Source: Kushneria indalinina DSM 14324 (GTDB taxonomy: Bacteria; Pseudomonadota; Gammaproteobacteria; Pseudomonadales; Halomonadaceae). Taken from it: a DNA stretch of 64,000 nt. The stretch lies in assembly GCF_003385845.1 (NCBI RefSeq), contig NZ_QRDJ01000007.1, positions 62,001 through 126,000 of the forward strand, written 5' to 3'. The translations under genes and the position numbers were made by a program. The notes under the pieces are model-generated. The model was given only the letters and a program-made list of their open reading frames with translations. It searched no databases and had not been told where the DNA came from. Positions 48,680 to 57,521 of this stretch are shown here, piece after piece (position 1 is the stretch's first letter; each line of letters begins with the position of its first letter).

Positions 48680-48729
48680 ACATGAATGCCGGACTCACCT
48701 AAAGTCGGCACCCCCGGAGGGAAACCGTC

Positions 48730-49479
48730 ATGTTTGACGCCCTGTTCAATGAGCGACTGGCGCGCTTTGGCGCTGCCCTGACCTGTCGAGGGGCGGGCGT
48801 GGAAGGGGTCATGCCCGTGCGCCGGCTGCTGGAGCAGGACGTGCTTGAAGGGGTACTGACGCGCTTTAGCGACCATCACGGCCCCTGTGAGCGCCGCGCG
48901 GTCGCCACACAGTGGTCAAAGCACTACCTTAGCCAGCTGATCATCCCCGTTACGGTGGTCGAGCTCTGCCGGGATGTTCACCTGCCCACCAGCCTTGATG
49001 ACATGGGCGTGGTGCTTGCCGAGGACGGCACGCCCGAACGATTCGTGCTGCCGCATGAAGGGACCATCAGTCTGGACAACGGCTGCGCGCGCTTTTGTCC
49101 GCTGATCGCACGCCATCTCACGCCGCTGATCGACACCCTGGCGCGCAAGGTGCACTTCTCCCCTCGCGTGCTGTGGAGCAATGCCGCGGTCTATTTCGAA
49201 TTTGCCGTTAACGAGCTGGAACGCCAGGGGCTGGCGAGCGACTTCGAGATTCAGGGGGCCCGGGCCATGATGGCGCAGCGCCAGCTGCCGGACCGCCAGC
49301 GCAACCCGTTCTACCGCCCGGTGGACTATATCGACGTGGTCGACGACAGCGGCGCGGCCGAGCCGTGGCGCTGTCGTCGCATGTGCTGCCTGCGGTATCT
49401 CGATGATTCGCTCGGGCTGTGCGGCAACTGTCCGCGACTGAAAACCACCCGAGCGGATGAGCAGCCGGCTCAGGCCTGA
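48730..49479 (+). CDS. fhuF: FhuF-family ferric siderophore reductase
   Basis: This 249-residue [2Fe-2S] protein of the FhuF family releases iron from ferric hydroxamate-type siderophores in the cytoplasm. The C-terminal cluster motif is RRMCCLRYLDDSLGLCGNC (CC-x10-C-x2-C), diagnostic of the family. The GGAGGG before the ATG and the Fur box upstream support expression under iron limitation. It sits next to the iucABCD-type operon, whose product would be its substrate. Its 3' end overlaps the convergent membrane-protein gene by 10 bp. Confidence 0.88.
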   Translation: MFDALFNERLARFGAALTCRGAGVEGVMPVRRLLEQDVLEGVLTRFSDHHGPCERRAVATQWSKHYLSQLIIPVTVVELCRDVHLPTSLDDMGVVLAEDGTPERFVLPHEGTISLDNGCARFCPLIARHLTPLIDTLARKVHFSPRVLWSNAAVYFEFAVNELERQGLASDFEIQGARAMMAQRQLPDRQRNPFYRPVDYIDVVDDSGAAEPWRCRRMCCLRYLDDSLGLCGNCPRLKTTRADEQPAQA

Positions 49480-49952
49480 GCGTTGTCCTGCTCGGCAGTG
49501 TCCTTGGTGGGTTCGCGACGAGCGATGCTGGCCTCACGGCGCGTGCGCAGCTCGTCTTCATACATCTGCTCCATGACGTGCAGCATGCCGCCGAGAATCC
49601 ACCAGACCCCGAAGATGGCCAGCAAAAAGGCCACAGCCGCCACAAAGGGGTTCTGGAAGAGGGCATACAGCGCCGCCGCTGCCAGACAGAAAACGTAGCC
49701 ACCCACGGCGCGACGCAGTGATTTATCCAGCCGCTGCCAGAACGTGTTCTGGCTATAGCCCACGCCCCGACGCCAGAGAATATCGGTCAGCACGTGAAAG
49801 GTGACCGCGGCCGACACCAGCAAGAGCGCGAAGCTCACGATCTGGAAGATGCCGAAGGCAGGACTGGTAATCACGGCAAAAAGCCACAGAATCGGCAGTG
49901 ACACCACTGCCCACATCACGATTGCCCGCTTGCGTAACGCCTGATTGTTCAT
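49470..49952 (-). CDS. Small integral membrane protein, unknown function
   Basis: This protein of about 160 residues has four hydrophobic segments (AIVMWAVVSLPILWLFAVI, QIVSFALLLVSAAVTFHVL, YVFCLAAAALYALF and VAAVAFLLAIFGVWWILGG) and a charged C-terminal tail. I do not recognise a family. Starts at 49952 or 49961 are both possible; the longer frame to 50198 would overlap the hydroxylase gene and is rejected. It lies 181 bp after the siderophore operon on the same strand and overlaps fhuF at its 3' end. A link to siderophore traffic is only positional. Confidence 0.7.
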   Translation of the reverse strand: MNNQALRKRAIVMWAVVSLPILWLFAVITSPAFGIFQIVSFALLLVSAAVTFHVLTDILWRRGVGYSQNTFWQRLDKSLRRAVGGYVFCLAAAALYALFQNPFVAAVAFLLAIFGVWWILGGMLHVMEQMYEDELRTRREASIARREPTKDTAEQDNAQA

Positions 49953-50133
49953 GGTCCTCATGTCCTGTCTGGTCGGTGGCGCAGTGCCCGGCACTGCCTT
50001 GTCCGAAGGTCGTCGATGGTTGTGACATCGGCGCCGATGGGTTGGTTCATTGCTGTGCGTGCCCTTCGAAAGGCACCCCTGACGAACGAACAGGGCCACA
50101 GTGTGCCCTGAATGGCTCGCGCTCACCTTGCCG

Positions 50134-51423
50134 TTATGCTGATTGCGGCGACCAGTCGATCGGACCGGGGTCGTCTTCCAGATCAAAGTGCGCTTCACCG
50201 CTGAGGTGGTTGAGAATCACCGCCGAACGCCAGGCCATCAGCGACAGCTGCGGCTCGGCGATACCGTAGCGGGTGCGTCCGGCATTGACGGCATAGATGC
50301 GACTGTCGCCGCCGCCCTGCCAGTCGAGCAGAAAATGATTCCCCATGGTCGGCTCGCCGCGCGCATCACGCCCGATCCGATCGGCCAGCGGGGCCATGCA
50401 CTCGGGCAGACTTGATTCAAAGCCGGTGGCAAAAATGACCACATCGGCGTCAAAGTGCTCAAGCACGCCGGTGGTGCCGTGTCGGGCCTCCAGCACGAAG
50501 GCCCCCCCCGCCCGCGTCATGTCCACCGCCTCACGGTGGGGCAATAGATGCGCCCAGCGCGGCTCGTGCATCACATCAAAGCGGTGATAGAGCGTCTGAT
50601 AGATCTCGGTCAGCGCCGCGGGCGTGATGCCGTCGCTGGCGTATTTCTGCGCACTGACCTCGCGCCGGCGCACGTCATCATCCAGCTCGGCAAACTGCGT
50701 GGTATAGCCGGGCGTGAAGTACTCGTTGGTGAAGGCGGTCTCGTCCAGCGGCTGGAAGTTGCGCCGACGCGACAGCCAGTGCAGCGATTTCGGCGGCCCC
50801 CAGTGGCCGCGCAGGGCGTTGATGAAGATATCCGCTCCGCTCTGGCCGCCGCCGACAATCACCACGCGCTGGTGAGTGAAATCGCGCGCGCGCCAGGCAA
50901 TCGATTCGGCGTGCAGGCAGTGCTCGCTCTGATGATCGCGGGCAAAGGCCGGCAGCCAGGGCGCCTTGCCGCCGCCCAGACACAGATGCCGCGCCCGGAA
51001 GGTGCGGGTATCGGTCTGAAGCCGGAAGTGCTCACCGTCATGATCGATCTCGCGCACGCTGTGATTGAGCCAGACGTTATCAAGCCCCTCGGCGGCCCAG
51101 CGCAGGTAGTCGGAAAACTCTGCGCGCGAGACCGTGGAGAGCTCGGCGTTCAAAAAGCGATAAAAGCGCCGATGCTGGACCAGATAATTGAGAAACGACC
51201 AGCGGCTGGTCGGGTCGACCGCCGTGACCAGATCCTTGAGAAAACCGGTCTGCAGATGCGTATCCGGCAGCATCATGCCCTCATGCCAGGCGTAGCGCGC
51301 CTGACGGTCGAAAAAGCGCAGGGAGAGCGCCGGCAGATGGTCGGCGCCAAGTGCAGCAATGCTTAAATTGAACGGACCGGCGCCGATGCCGGCCAGATCC
51401 AGAAGCTCGGGGGTATCAGCCAT
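50134..51423 (-). CDS. iucD: IucD/PvdA-family amine N-hydroxylase (probably L-lysine N6-monooxygenase)
   Basis: This 429-residue flavin N-hydroxylase makes the N-hydroxy-amine of a hydroxamate siderophore, using FAD, NADPH and O2. It has the FAD motif DLAGIGAGPFNLSIAAL, the family stretch WHEGMMLPDTHLQTGFLKDLV, the NADPH motif VVIVGGGQSGADIF and VIFATGFESSLP near the end. Gene order (A-B-C-D) points to lysine, as in aerobactin, but ornithine or a diamine cannot be excluded by eye. The ATG at 51423 is preferred over a TTG at 51432. It is 21 bp after iucC. Confidence 0.88.
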   Translation of the reverse strand: MADTPELLDLAGIGAGPFNLSIAALGADHLPALSLRFFDRQARYAWHEGMMLPDTHLQTGFLKDLVTAVDPTSRWSFLNYLVQHRRFYRFLNAELSTVSRAEFSDYLRWAAEGLDNVWLNHSVREIDHDGEHFRLQTDTRTFRARHLCLGGGKAPWLPAFARDHQSEHCLHAESIAWRARDFTHQRVVIVGGGQSGADIFINALRGHWGPPKSLHWLSRRRNFQPLDETAFTNEYFTPGYTTQFAELDDDVRRREVSAQKYASDGITPAALTEIYQTLYHRFDVMHEPRWAHLLPHREAVDMTRAGGAFVLEARHGTTGVLEHFDADVVIFATGFESSLPECMAPLADRIGRDARGEPTMGNHFLLDWQGGGDSRIYAVNAGRTRYGIAEPQLSLMAWRSAVILNHLSGEAHFDLEDDPGPIDWSPQSA

Positions 51424-51444
51424 GTTGGGCAATATCTCGGGTGA

Positions 51445-53391
51445 TTACGCTCCCTGACGTGACAGCGCCGCCTCACCATGGCGGCGCAGCGGGTCATCGT
51501 CACTCAGGCAGTGATAGAGCGGGTTGTCGATCAAGTGATCCATGTCCGGCAGCATGCGTGCCGCCGAACGGTCATTGGCATGCAGAAACTTTGAGCGGTT
51601 AAGCCCCAGGCGCAGGATGCGCGGCTTGAACAGGCTGAACATGTCAAAGCGGGACTGCAGTGTTTCGTGGCGCGCCATATAATCTCCCAGCGCTTTCGCA
51701 CAGAGCTGATAAAAGCGCGTTTCGCTCACACCTGCCTGCTCGGCCAGCGGCGCCACGAAGCGCAAGAGCGTCACGAAATGGCCGGTCTGAAGATCGTGAA
51801 TCAGCTTTTCCGGCCCCAGACGCACGGTCACATCGACCAGTTCACGGGGCAGGTCACGGGCCTCGGGAAAGTCCTCGTCCACCAGGCGCAGATCGCCCTG
51901 AAAGTCCTTGAGCGCCAGCCGATGCGGCACGCCATCGCGCAGAATCAGGGTCAGGTTCTGCCCGTGGGCGATGATGATGACCCCGAACCGGCAGATCAGA
52001 TGATACATCGGGATCAGCGTGGCCTCGAACATGCGGGAAAGCCACTGCTCGGCCTCCATGCCGGCGGCCTCGATATAGGCGGCAAGCCAGGCCCGGCCGC
52101 GGGCGTCGCACTGCATCAGCTCCGACATCAAAAGGGCATGCTCGCCCTCTCCCACCCTTGGGGCCAGCCCTTCGCGCCAGATCACGCCACAAAGTTCGCG
52201 AAAGCGATACGGCGCCTCATCCAGCCGGCCGTACTGGTGGTGCTCGACCACGGCAGACGCCGGCTCGGCCAGCACCTCGAGCCCGGCGCGGCGAAACTCT
52301 TCGTCATCTCCCGCGCGCGCCTGCAGCCAGTGGGAAGCGGCCGGGCCTGCCAGCATGTACTGCCCCGGGATGCCGCGATAGCTCGAGGTGTTCATGATGG
52401 TGATCGGCAGTTTCAGATCATAACGCCCCGGGCGGCTGGCGTTGGTCAGCGTGCGCAGCGACTGCTGGGCCACAAAGTGATCGCCAAAGGCGCCCAGCCA
52501 GGCCATGTCGCCGCGGCCGATATCACCCACATGCAGCATGGAGAGCATGCGCGCCCACTGCCACGGGTGAACCGGCATCAGCGCAAACGCCTCGGCCCGC
52601 TCGCCCAGCACCGCACACTTGCCATCACGCGCCGCCAGCAGGGCACGCTTGTCACCCTCTTCCAGCACGCTGTCGAGCAGCACCGCCTCATCAATGGCCA
52701 TGCGGCTGCTTTTGAGCCGCTCGCGGCGCACCATCAGCCACTCGACCTGAAACGGGTGGGCATACTCCGGGGCGTAGCGCATCAGCGACTCAACGCCCCA
52801 GCCGCGTCGTCCCTTGTTGAACAGGAATTTGGGGTGGCCATCGAGCACGGCCTGACGCTGGGGCTCGGCAAGCCGAATCGCCGCGTCGGCGCCCAGGCGC
52901 TGATGCACCTCGATGAGATAGCAGTCACCGCGCAGGGTGTTGTAAAGATCCTCGAGATGCTCGGCCAGCTGGGCATCGTTCATGCCCATACCCGGGGCGA
53001 GCGCCAGCAGAAACTCGGCCGCCTCCGGCACCTCGCCCGCGCCTGTCGGCCCGCACAGGCTCTCGGGGTCGATCAGCAGCTGCCCCCACAGATTGGTCCG
53101 GCCCTGAAAATGCCAGCGCCCGCAGGCGTGACTCCCCGTCGAGGTGCTGCGTTCATCAGAGCCGACCGCGTCGATATCAAGCCGCCAGCCCTTGTTATCG
53201 CGCTCGGTTTTTCCATCGTCCTCGGGCAGCAGCACCTGCTCGTACGCCAGTTCGCTGATCATTTTGGCGATCAGCGCCCGATTGGCGCGCGCCCAGTGCC
53301 GGCGGATCGCCTCGTCAGGGTCGATGGCGGCAAGCTGCGTCGGCAGTATCGATGCCGCCGGTGTCGACCGGGAAGGTTCAGACAACATCAC
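51445..53391 (-). CDS. iucC: NRPS-independent siderophore synthetase, IucC-like
   Basis: This 648-residue IucA/IucC-family ligase joins citrate (or its monoamide) to a hydroxamate amine through an acyl-adenylate. It shows DGHPKFLFNKGRRGWG (the GHP...K nucleotide/citrate motif), IMNTSSYRGIPG, HHQYGRLDEAPY, AHGQNLTLILRDG and ALKDFQGDLRL, and the C-terminal FerC-like part with KSKFLHAN-type wording (NRSKFLHANDR). It should perform the second condensation. Its ATG overlaps the acetyltransferase stop by 4 bp. Confidence 0.9.
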   Translation of the reverse strand: MMLSEPSRSTPAASILPTQLAAIDPDEAIRRHWARANRALIAKMISELAYEQVLLPEDDGKTERDNKGWRLDIDAVGSDERSTSTGSHACGRWHFQGRTNLWGQLLIDPESLCGPTGAGEVPEAAEFLLALAPGMGMNDAQLAEHLEDLYNTLRGDCYLIEVHQRLGADAAIRLAEPQRQAVLDGHPKFLFNKGRRGWGVESLMRYAPEYAHPFQVEWLMVRRERLKSSRMAIDEAVLLDSVLEEGDKRALLAARDGKCAVLGERAEAFALMPVHPWQWARMLSMLHVGDIGRGDMAWLGAFGDHFVAQQSLRTLTNASRPGRYDLKLPITIMNTSSYRGIPGQYMLAGPAASHWLQARAGDDEEFRRAGLEVLAEPASAVVEHHQYGRLDEAPYRFRELCGVIWREGLAPRVGEGEHALLMSELMQCDARGRAWLAAYIEAAGMEAEQWLSRMFEATLIPMYHLICRFGVIIIAHGQNLTLILRDGVPHRLALKDFQGDLRLVDEDFPEARDLPRELVDVTVRLGPEKLIHDLQTGHFVTLLRFVAPLAEQAGVSETRFYQLCAKALGDYMARHETLQSRFDMFSLFKPRILRLGLNRSKFLHANDRSAARMLPDMDHLIDNPLYHCLSDDDPLRRHGEAALSRQGA

Positions 53392-54269
53392 ATGACCCTG
53401 CCAAAGAAGTGATGACGCCAGCCCATGACCAGCATGGCGCGCTTGTCGGGCAGATCAAATTCCCGCTGGCTGAAAAGACCCAGCCGCTCGAGATGGCGGA
53501 AGATGCGCTCGTTGCCGGCATCGGGTTCCAGCACGATGCGCTCGGTGCGCGGCTCGCTCAGATACGCGTAGTGCTGCAGTGCGGTCAGCCAGCCATCCAC
53601 GAAGTGCGCGCCGCGAAAGTGCTCCTCACCGACCAGCACGTGCAGGCCGCGGTCAAAGGCCTGCCAGGGGTAATACTCACCCAGCACGTCTTCGGGTGCC
53701 CAGTAGAGCTCGAAGTAACCAAACGCCTCGCCGTCCAGCTCGGCAATCAATGACAGGCGGTGAGGCTCGGCCAGCCGCTGGTCCAGCCAGTCGCTGAATT
53801 CGTCACGCGGCTTGTTCTGCTGCCAGAAACGCGCCACCCGCTCGCGCTGCATCCATTGATGCACACGATCGAGATCGTGCTCGTGGTCACAGGCCCGCAG
53901 GGTCAGGCGCTGCCCCAGCCGCGGGTCGATGCGTTCATACACCACGTCCCGCGGCTTGACTGGACGCCACGGCCGGCCCAGCTCGATCTCGAAGGGCTGG
54001 GCGGCGTAGTCGGACTTAAGCCAATGCCACGGCCGCTGATAGAAGCTTTCACGCAGAACCCGCGCAGCACCCATGGCCTGGCACAGCGGATACCAGTGCG
54101 GGTCGGCGCGCCAAGCGTCATCAAGTATCAGCAGGCGACACGCCGGATGGCTCGCGAAATGGTGATCGATGGCTTCCAGAAGTGTTCGCGCCGGTGAAGG
54201 GGCCAGCGTCTCGCTGGCCGACAGATCGTCACGGCTGGACATGGTGGTTTCTCGCGATATCAAAGTCAT
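53388..54269 (-). CDS. iucB: Siderophore N-acyltransferase, IucB/AlcB-like (GNAT)
   Basis: This 293-residue GNAT-fold enzyme is expected to acetylate the N-hydroxy-amine to give the hydroxamate. The C-terminal domain has LRACDHEHDLDRVHQWMQRERVARFWQQ, then GYFELYWAPEDVLGEYY and RGLHVLVGEEHFRGAHF, all typical of the IucB/MbtK/RhbD group. The acyl donor could be acetyl-CoA or another short acyl-CoA. An in-frame ATG at 54242 with GAGAA upstream is an alternative start. It lies 3 bp after iucA and overlaps iucC. Confidence 0.88.
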   Translation of the reverse strand: MTLISRETTMSSRDDLSASETLAPSPARTLLEAIDHHFASHPACRLLILDDAWRADPHWYPLCQAMGAARVLRESFYQRPWHWLKSDYAAQPFEIELGRPWRPVKPRDVVYERIDPRLGQRLTLRACDHEHDLDRVHQWMQRERVARFWQQNKPRDEFSDWLDQRLAEPHRLSLIAELDGEAFGYFELYWAPEDVLGEYYPWQAFDRGLHVLVGEEHFRGAHFVDGWLTALQHYAYLSEPRTERIVLEPDAGNERIFRHLERLGLFSQREFDLPDKRAMLVMGWRHHFFGRVM

Positions 54270-54272
54270 GGT

Positions 54273-56048
54273 TCAGGGTGTGGGTGTCTCGATCAGCGGA
54301 TTGGACATGTCCAGATAGATCTTCGCCGGATCATCCAGCGTGGATTCGTTGATGCCGGCCAGATAACAGAAGAAGTTGCTCTTGACCTCAAGCGTTGTCG
54401 ACGTCAGCAGGTGATCGAGCAGCGTGGTATCGCCGTCACGGCAGCGGCGGCGCAGCGCCGTCAGGTGATCGCGCAGATGCGTGAGCAGTACACGCTCGTC
54501 GACCAGCCCCGCCTCGGCCAGCGCCGCCGTGACCGCCAGTGTCGAATTGACGAGCACATAGTAGGGGAAATAGCGCTTGAGCATCGCCGTGCTGATGCGA
54601 TGGTCCTGACTGACGAGCTCTTCGGGGTGGCGGGCCAGAAAATGATCCGTGACGCCGCTGCCCTGGCAGTCGCGATAGTCCACGCCCGTCGGGCGCTCGT
54701 TTTCCAGGCGCACCACGATATTCTGCTGATGGGCCAGCAGCACGATGCCCTCCTCGACCACCAGCCGAATCAGCGGTGAGAGCACCCGTTCGCAGAAGGC
54801 GTCAAACCACACAAGCGCCGCCTCGCGCTCGCTGATACCGTCAAGCGCGGCCAGGCGCCTGACACCGTTGGCCAGCAGCGTCTGTCCGGCCTCTCCCAGC
54901 GGCTGGGTGAGCGTGGCAAGCACCACGCTGGAAGCATTCGGGCCTGCAATGCGATTTTCCCGCAACAGCGCCAGGCTCCCCTCGTCGATATCACCGTCAT
55001 CGGTTTTCCAGCCCAGCCAGGCCGGCTCCTGCATCAGGTGAAAGTGCTCGCGAATGGTCTCGCTGACCTTCGGCCACCAGCGATCCAGACGCAGCCCGCG
55101 CATCACCTCATCGCCGTGCAGTACCCGCAGCGAGTTGGTCAGCCGCGCCGACAGCGAGCCCTTGACCATCCAATCCGCCTGGGGGCAATAAAGCGAGCGA
55201 TGTGAAGAGGTCGGGTGCCAGCGCCGCGCGTCACCACCGTCATCACGCTCCTCGCCCAGCACGATCAGCTCTCCGGCCTCGATCAGCTCCGCGATATCCT
55301 CACGCTGCTGCAGAAAGCGGGCCTGCCAGGGGTGCATGGGCAATGCGCTGAAGCCCACCGGCAGCCGGGTCGCCAGCGTCTCGGGCAGCAGGTCGTACAT
55401 CAGGGCGGCCGCGGCGGTTTCGCGGCTGGAATGGCCCACCGCGCGCGCCGACGACACGCCCCACCAGACCAGTGAAAGGCTCGCCCGATGCTCGGGGGTA
55501 TACTCCCGCGCCTGCTCGGCATCAAAAGGGGCCTGCGACTTGGGCGCCGGATGAAAGTCGTGGCCGACCAGCAACCCCTGCTCGGCGTCGAGAAACCCGA
55601 GCGGCCCTTCAATGAGATGTGCCAGGTCATCGCGCCCGGCAAGCGCCTGCGCGATGGTGTTGCGACTGCCCATCACGCTATTGAAAAACGTCTCGCGCCG
55701 CGTGGCGTCCAGCGTGCCCACCAGCGGATGATCGCTCAGCCAGGGGCTTTCCAGCAGCGCTTCAACCGCCTGCTCAAGGGAGATGATCTGAAGGTCGTCC
55801 GGCGTTGCCAGCGTCAGGGGCAGCCTGACCCGGCAGCGCCCCGACAGGCTTCGATGCTCAAGACAGACGCGTAAACAGATGTCGCGGGCACGCGTGAGGG
55901 GGATCACGGCGATCTCGTCACTGCTCTGTTGTTCCAGCCACCAGTGCGTGGTTTCACGCAGCAGCGCGTTGAAAAAGCTGGTCGCCGCCAGCCGATCGGC
56001 CCATTCGCTGCTGTCGGCGGGCCTCAAATGGCGAGGGAAGTCCTGCAT
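54273..56048 (-). CDS. iucA: NRPS-independent siderophore synthetase, IucA-like
   Basis: This 591-residue IucA/IucC-family ligase is the first gene of the operon. Motifs are VGHDFHPAPKSQ (the GHP-HP-K signature), LPMHPWQARFLQQ, SHRSLYCPQADWMVKGSLSARLTN (split motif region), LLAHQQNIVVRLENERPTG and YRDCQGSG. It likely couples the first hydroxamate to citrate. The ATG at 56048 is chosen because AGGAGTG lies five bases upstream; the longer frame to 56195 would run through the Fur box. The length is close to E. coli IucA. Confidence 0.9.
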   Translation of the reverse strand: MQDFPRHLRPADSSEWADRLAATSFFNALLRETTHWWLEQQSSDEIAVIPLTRARDICLRVCLEHRSLSGRCRVRLPLTLATPDDLQIISLEQAVEALLESPWLSDHPLVGTLDATRRETFFNSVMGSRNTIAQALAGRDDLAHLIEGPLGFLDAEQGLLVGHDFHPAPKSQAPFDAEQAREYTPEHRASLSLVWWGVSSARAVGHSSRETAAAALMYDLLPETLATRLPVGFSALPMHPWQARFLQQREDIAELIEAGELIVLGEERDDGGDARRWHPTSSHRSLYCPQADWMVKGSLSARLTNSLRVLHGDEVMRGLRLDRWWPKVSETIREHFHLMQEPAWLGWKTDDGDIDEGSLALLRENRIAGPNASSVVLATLTQPLGEAGQTLLANGVRRLAALDGISEREAALVWFDAFCERVLSPLIRLVVEEGIVLLAHQQNIVVRLENERPTGVDYRDCQGSGVTDHFLARHPEELVSQDHRISTAMLKRYFPYYVLVNSTLAVTAALAEAGLVDERVLLTHLRDHLTALRRRCRDGDTTLLDHLLTSTTLEVKSNFFCYLAGINESTLDDPAKIYLDMSNPLIETPTP

Positions 56049-56174
56049 TGGGCACTCCTGTGATGGGTCGCATTGACCAGCGTGTTCTGACGTGGGGGCA
56101 AGCATAGCCGATCGTGCCGGCGCCTGCGCCGGGCCTGTGAAGCCACCCGGGAAGGTCCTCCTGTCAGCACAAAT

Positions 56175-56199
56175 GATTTTGATAATGCTTCTCATTTGG
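56175..56199. promoter_or_regulatory. Fur box in the divergent siderophore promoter
   Basis: GATAATGCTTCTCATTT (56181-56197) closely follows the Fur consensus, preceded by TGATTTT that extends the 7-1-7 pattern leftwards. It lies between iucA (minus, start 56048) and entC (plus, start 56281) and can control both operons at once. Confidence 0.8.
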
Positions 56200-56280
56200 G
56201 CTAGAGTGGCGCTCTGTTACTGCACCGCATGACCTCTTCCGGTGCCCGTCCACTGACAACGCGACTTGTCAGGAGTCAAC

Positions 56281-57519
56281 GTGAATCAGCCTTTCCCTTC
56301 CCGGTTACCGCTTGCCCAGGCCCCCTGGGGACTGCTTGATGGCCTCAAACCGAATGATGCCTTTTTCTCTTCACCGGCCACGACCCTGCTCGGCCGCGGC
56401 ATGGCCCATCAACGCCAGACGCCGGATGCCCGGCCGCAGACGCTGGATGACACGGCCCGGGAGCTGTTCGATACGGCCCGACGCCAGGGGCATCCTGATC
56501 CCGTCATCATGGGGTTGATCCCGTTTGATCACGCTGACAGCGCACGCCTTTTCATCCCCTCGGAGCTGCTGCGCGCCGCGCCCGATACGTCCGGGCAGCG
56601 CCCGACCGGCGCACCGCTGGAGACCCGGGCCCGCTCGATCACACCCGAGCCGGCCCCCGAGCACTACTGCCACGCCGTGGACCGTGCCCTAACTCTTTTC
56701 GATACCACCGCGCTCAATAAGGTGGTACTGGCCCGGTCGCTGCGCGTGCAGACCCAGGGCCCGGTGGACGCGCTGGCCCTGTTAAAGCGCCTTTTGAGCA
56801 TCAACCCGCAGGGCTATAACTTTGCTCTGCCGACCGGCAACAGCGAAAGCCTAGTGGGCGCCAGCCCCGAGCTTCTGATTCGCCGCGTGGGCAATAGCGT
56901 GATTGCCAACCCGCTGGCCGGCTCCATCCCGCGTCACGGTGACGCAGGGGAAGATCAGCGTCGCGCCGACGGGCTTCGCGTCTCCGACAAGGACCTGCGC
57001 GAGCATGCGCTGGTAGTGGATGCGATCGTTGCTGCCCTGCGCCCGCTGTGCCGCACGCTGGATATCCCGGAAGGCCCCGAGGTGATTGCCACCGATCGCA
57101 TGTGGCATCTCTCGACCACCCTTGAAGGCGAACTGGCCGACCCGAGCCTGACCTCGCTTGGCGTGGCCGCCGCGCTGCACCCCACACCTGCCGTCTGCGG
57201 CGCGCCCTGGCAGGATGCCCATCAGGCGATCAAATCACTGGAAGGTTTCGAGCGCGGCTATTTCACCGGGCTGGTCGGCTGGTGTGATGAAGCCGGCGAC
57301 GGCGAGTGGGCCATTGCCATCCGCTGCGCCGAGCTGGCCCCCGAGCATGTGCGCGTGTTTGCCGGCGCCGGCGTCGTGCCGGGCTCCAGCCCGCAGGGCG
57401 AGCTGGAAGAAACAGCGGCCAAGATGCGGACCATGCTGGATGCCATGGGCCTTGATTACGAAGACGATGCGCTACCTGTCTCAGACAGCAGCTGCGGCTC
57501 AACGAATACGACTGCCTGA
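56281..57519 (+). CDS. entC: Isochorismate synthase
   Basis: This 412-residue chorismate-using enzyme opens the 2,3-dihydroxybenzoate (DHB) pathway. It has [24 protein letters not shown], the core [34 protein letters not shown] and the C-terminal [20 protein letters not shown]. These match EntC/DhbC rather than salicylate synthases or anthranilate synthase. The start is a GTG at 56281 with GGAG six bases upstream; a TTG at 56266 is less likely. It is the first gene of a five-gene catechol operon under the shared Fur box, with entE starting 2 bp after its stop. Confidence 0.93.
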   Translation: MNQPFPSRLPLAQAPWGLLDGLKPNDAFFSSPATTLLGRGMAHQRQTPDARPQTLDDTARELFDTARRQGHPDPVIMGLIPFDHADSARLFIPSELLRAAPDTSGQRPTGAPLETRARSITPEPAPEHYCHAVDRALTLFDTTALNKVVLARSLRVQTQGPVDALALLKRLLSINPQGYNFALPTGNSESLVGASPELLIRRVGNSVIANPLAGSIPRHGDAGEDQRRADGLRVSDKDLREHALVVDAIVAALRPLCRTLDIPEGPEVIATDRMWHLSTTLEGELADPSLTSLGVAAALHPTPAVCGAPWQDAHQAIKSLEGFERGYFTGLVGWCDEAGDGEWAIAIRCAELAPEHVRVFAGAGVVPGSSPQGELEETAAKMRTMLDAMGLDYEDDALPVSDSSCGSTNTTA

Positions 57520-57521
57520 TC

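Noticed and set aside
51667-53412. 581-codon open frame on the plus strand opposite iucC
   Set aside because: It is the antisense of a clear NIS synthetase. Its protein is rich in His, Gln, Arg and Ala without domain motifs, as expected of GC-rich shadow frames.
50134-56048. Alcaligin or vibrioferrin type operon
   Set aside because: Two NIS synthetases around an IucB-type acyltransferase followed by an N-hydroxylase match the aerobactin order; a decarboxylase or the alc/pvs gene sets are not seen.
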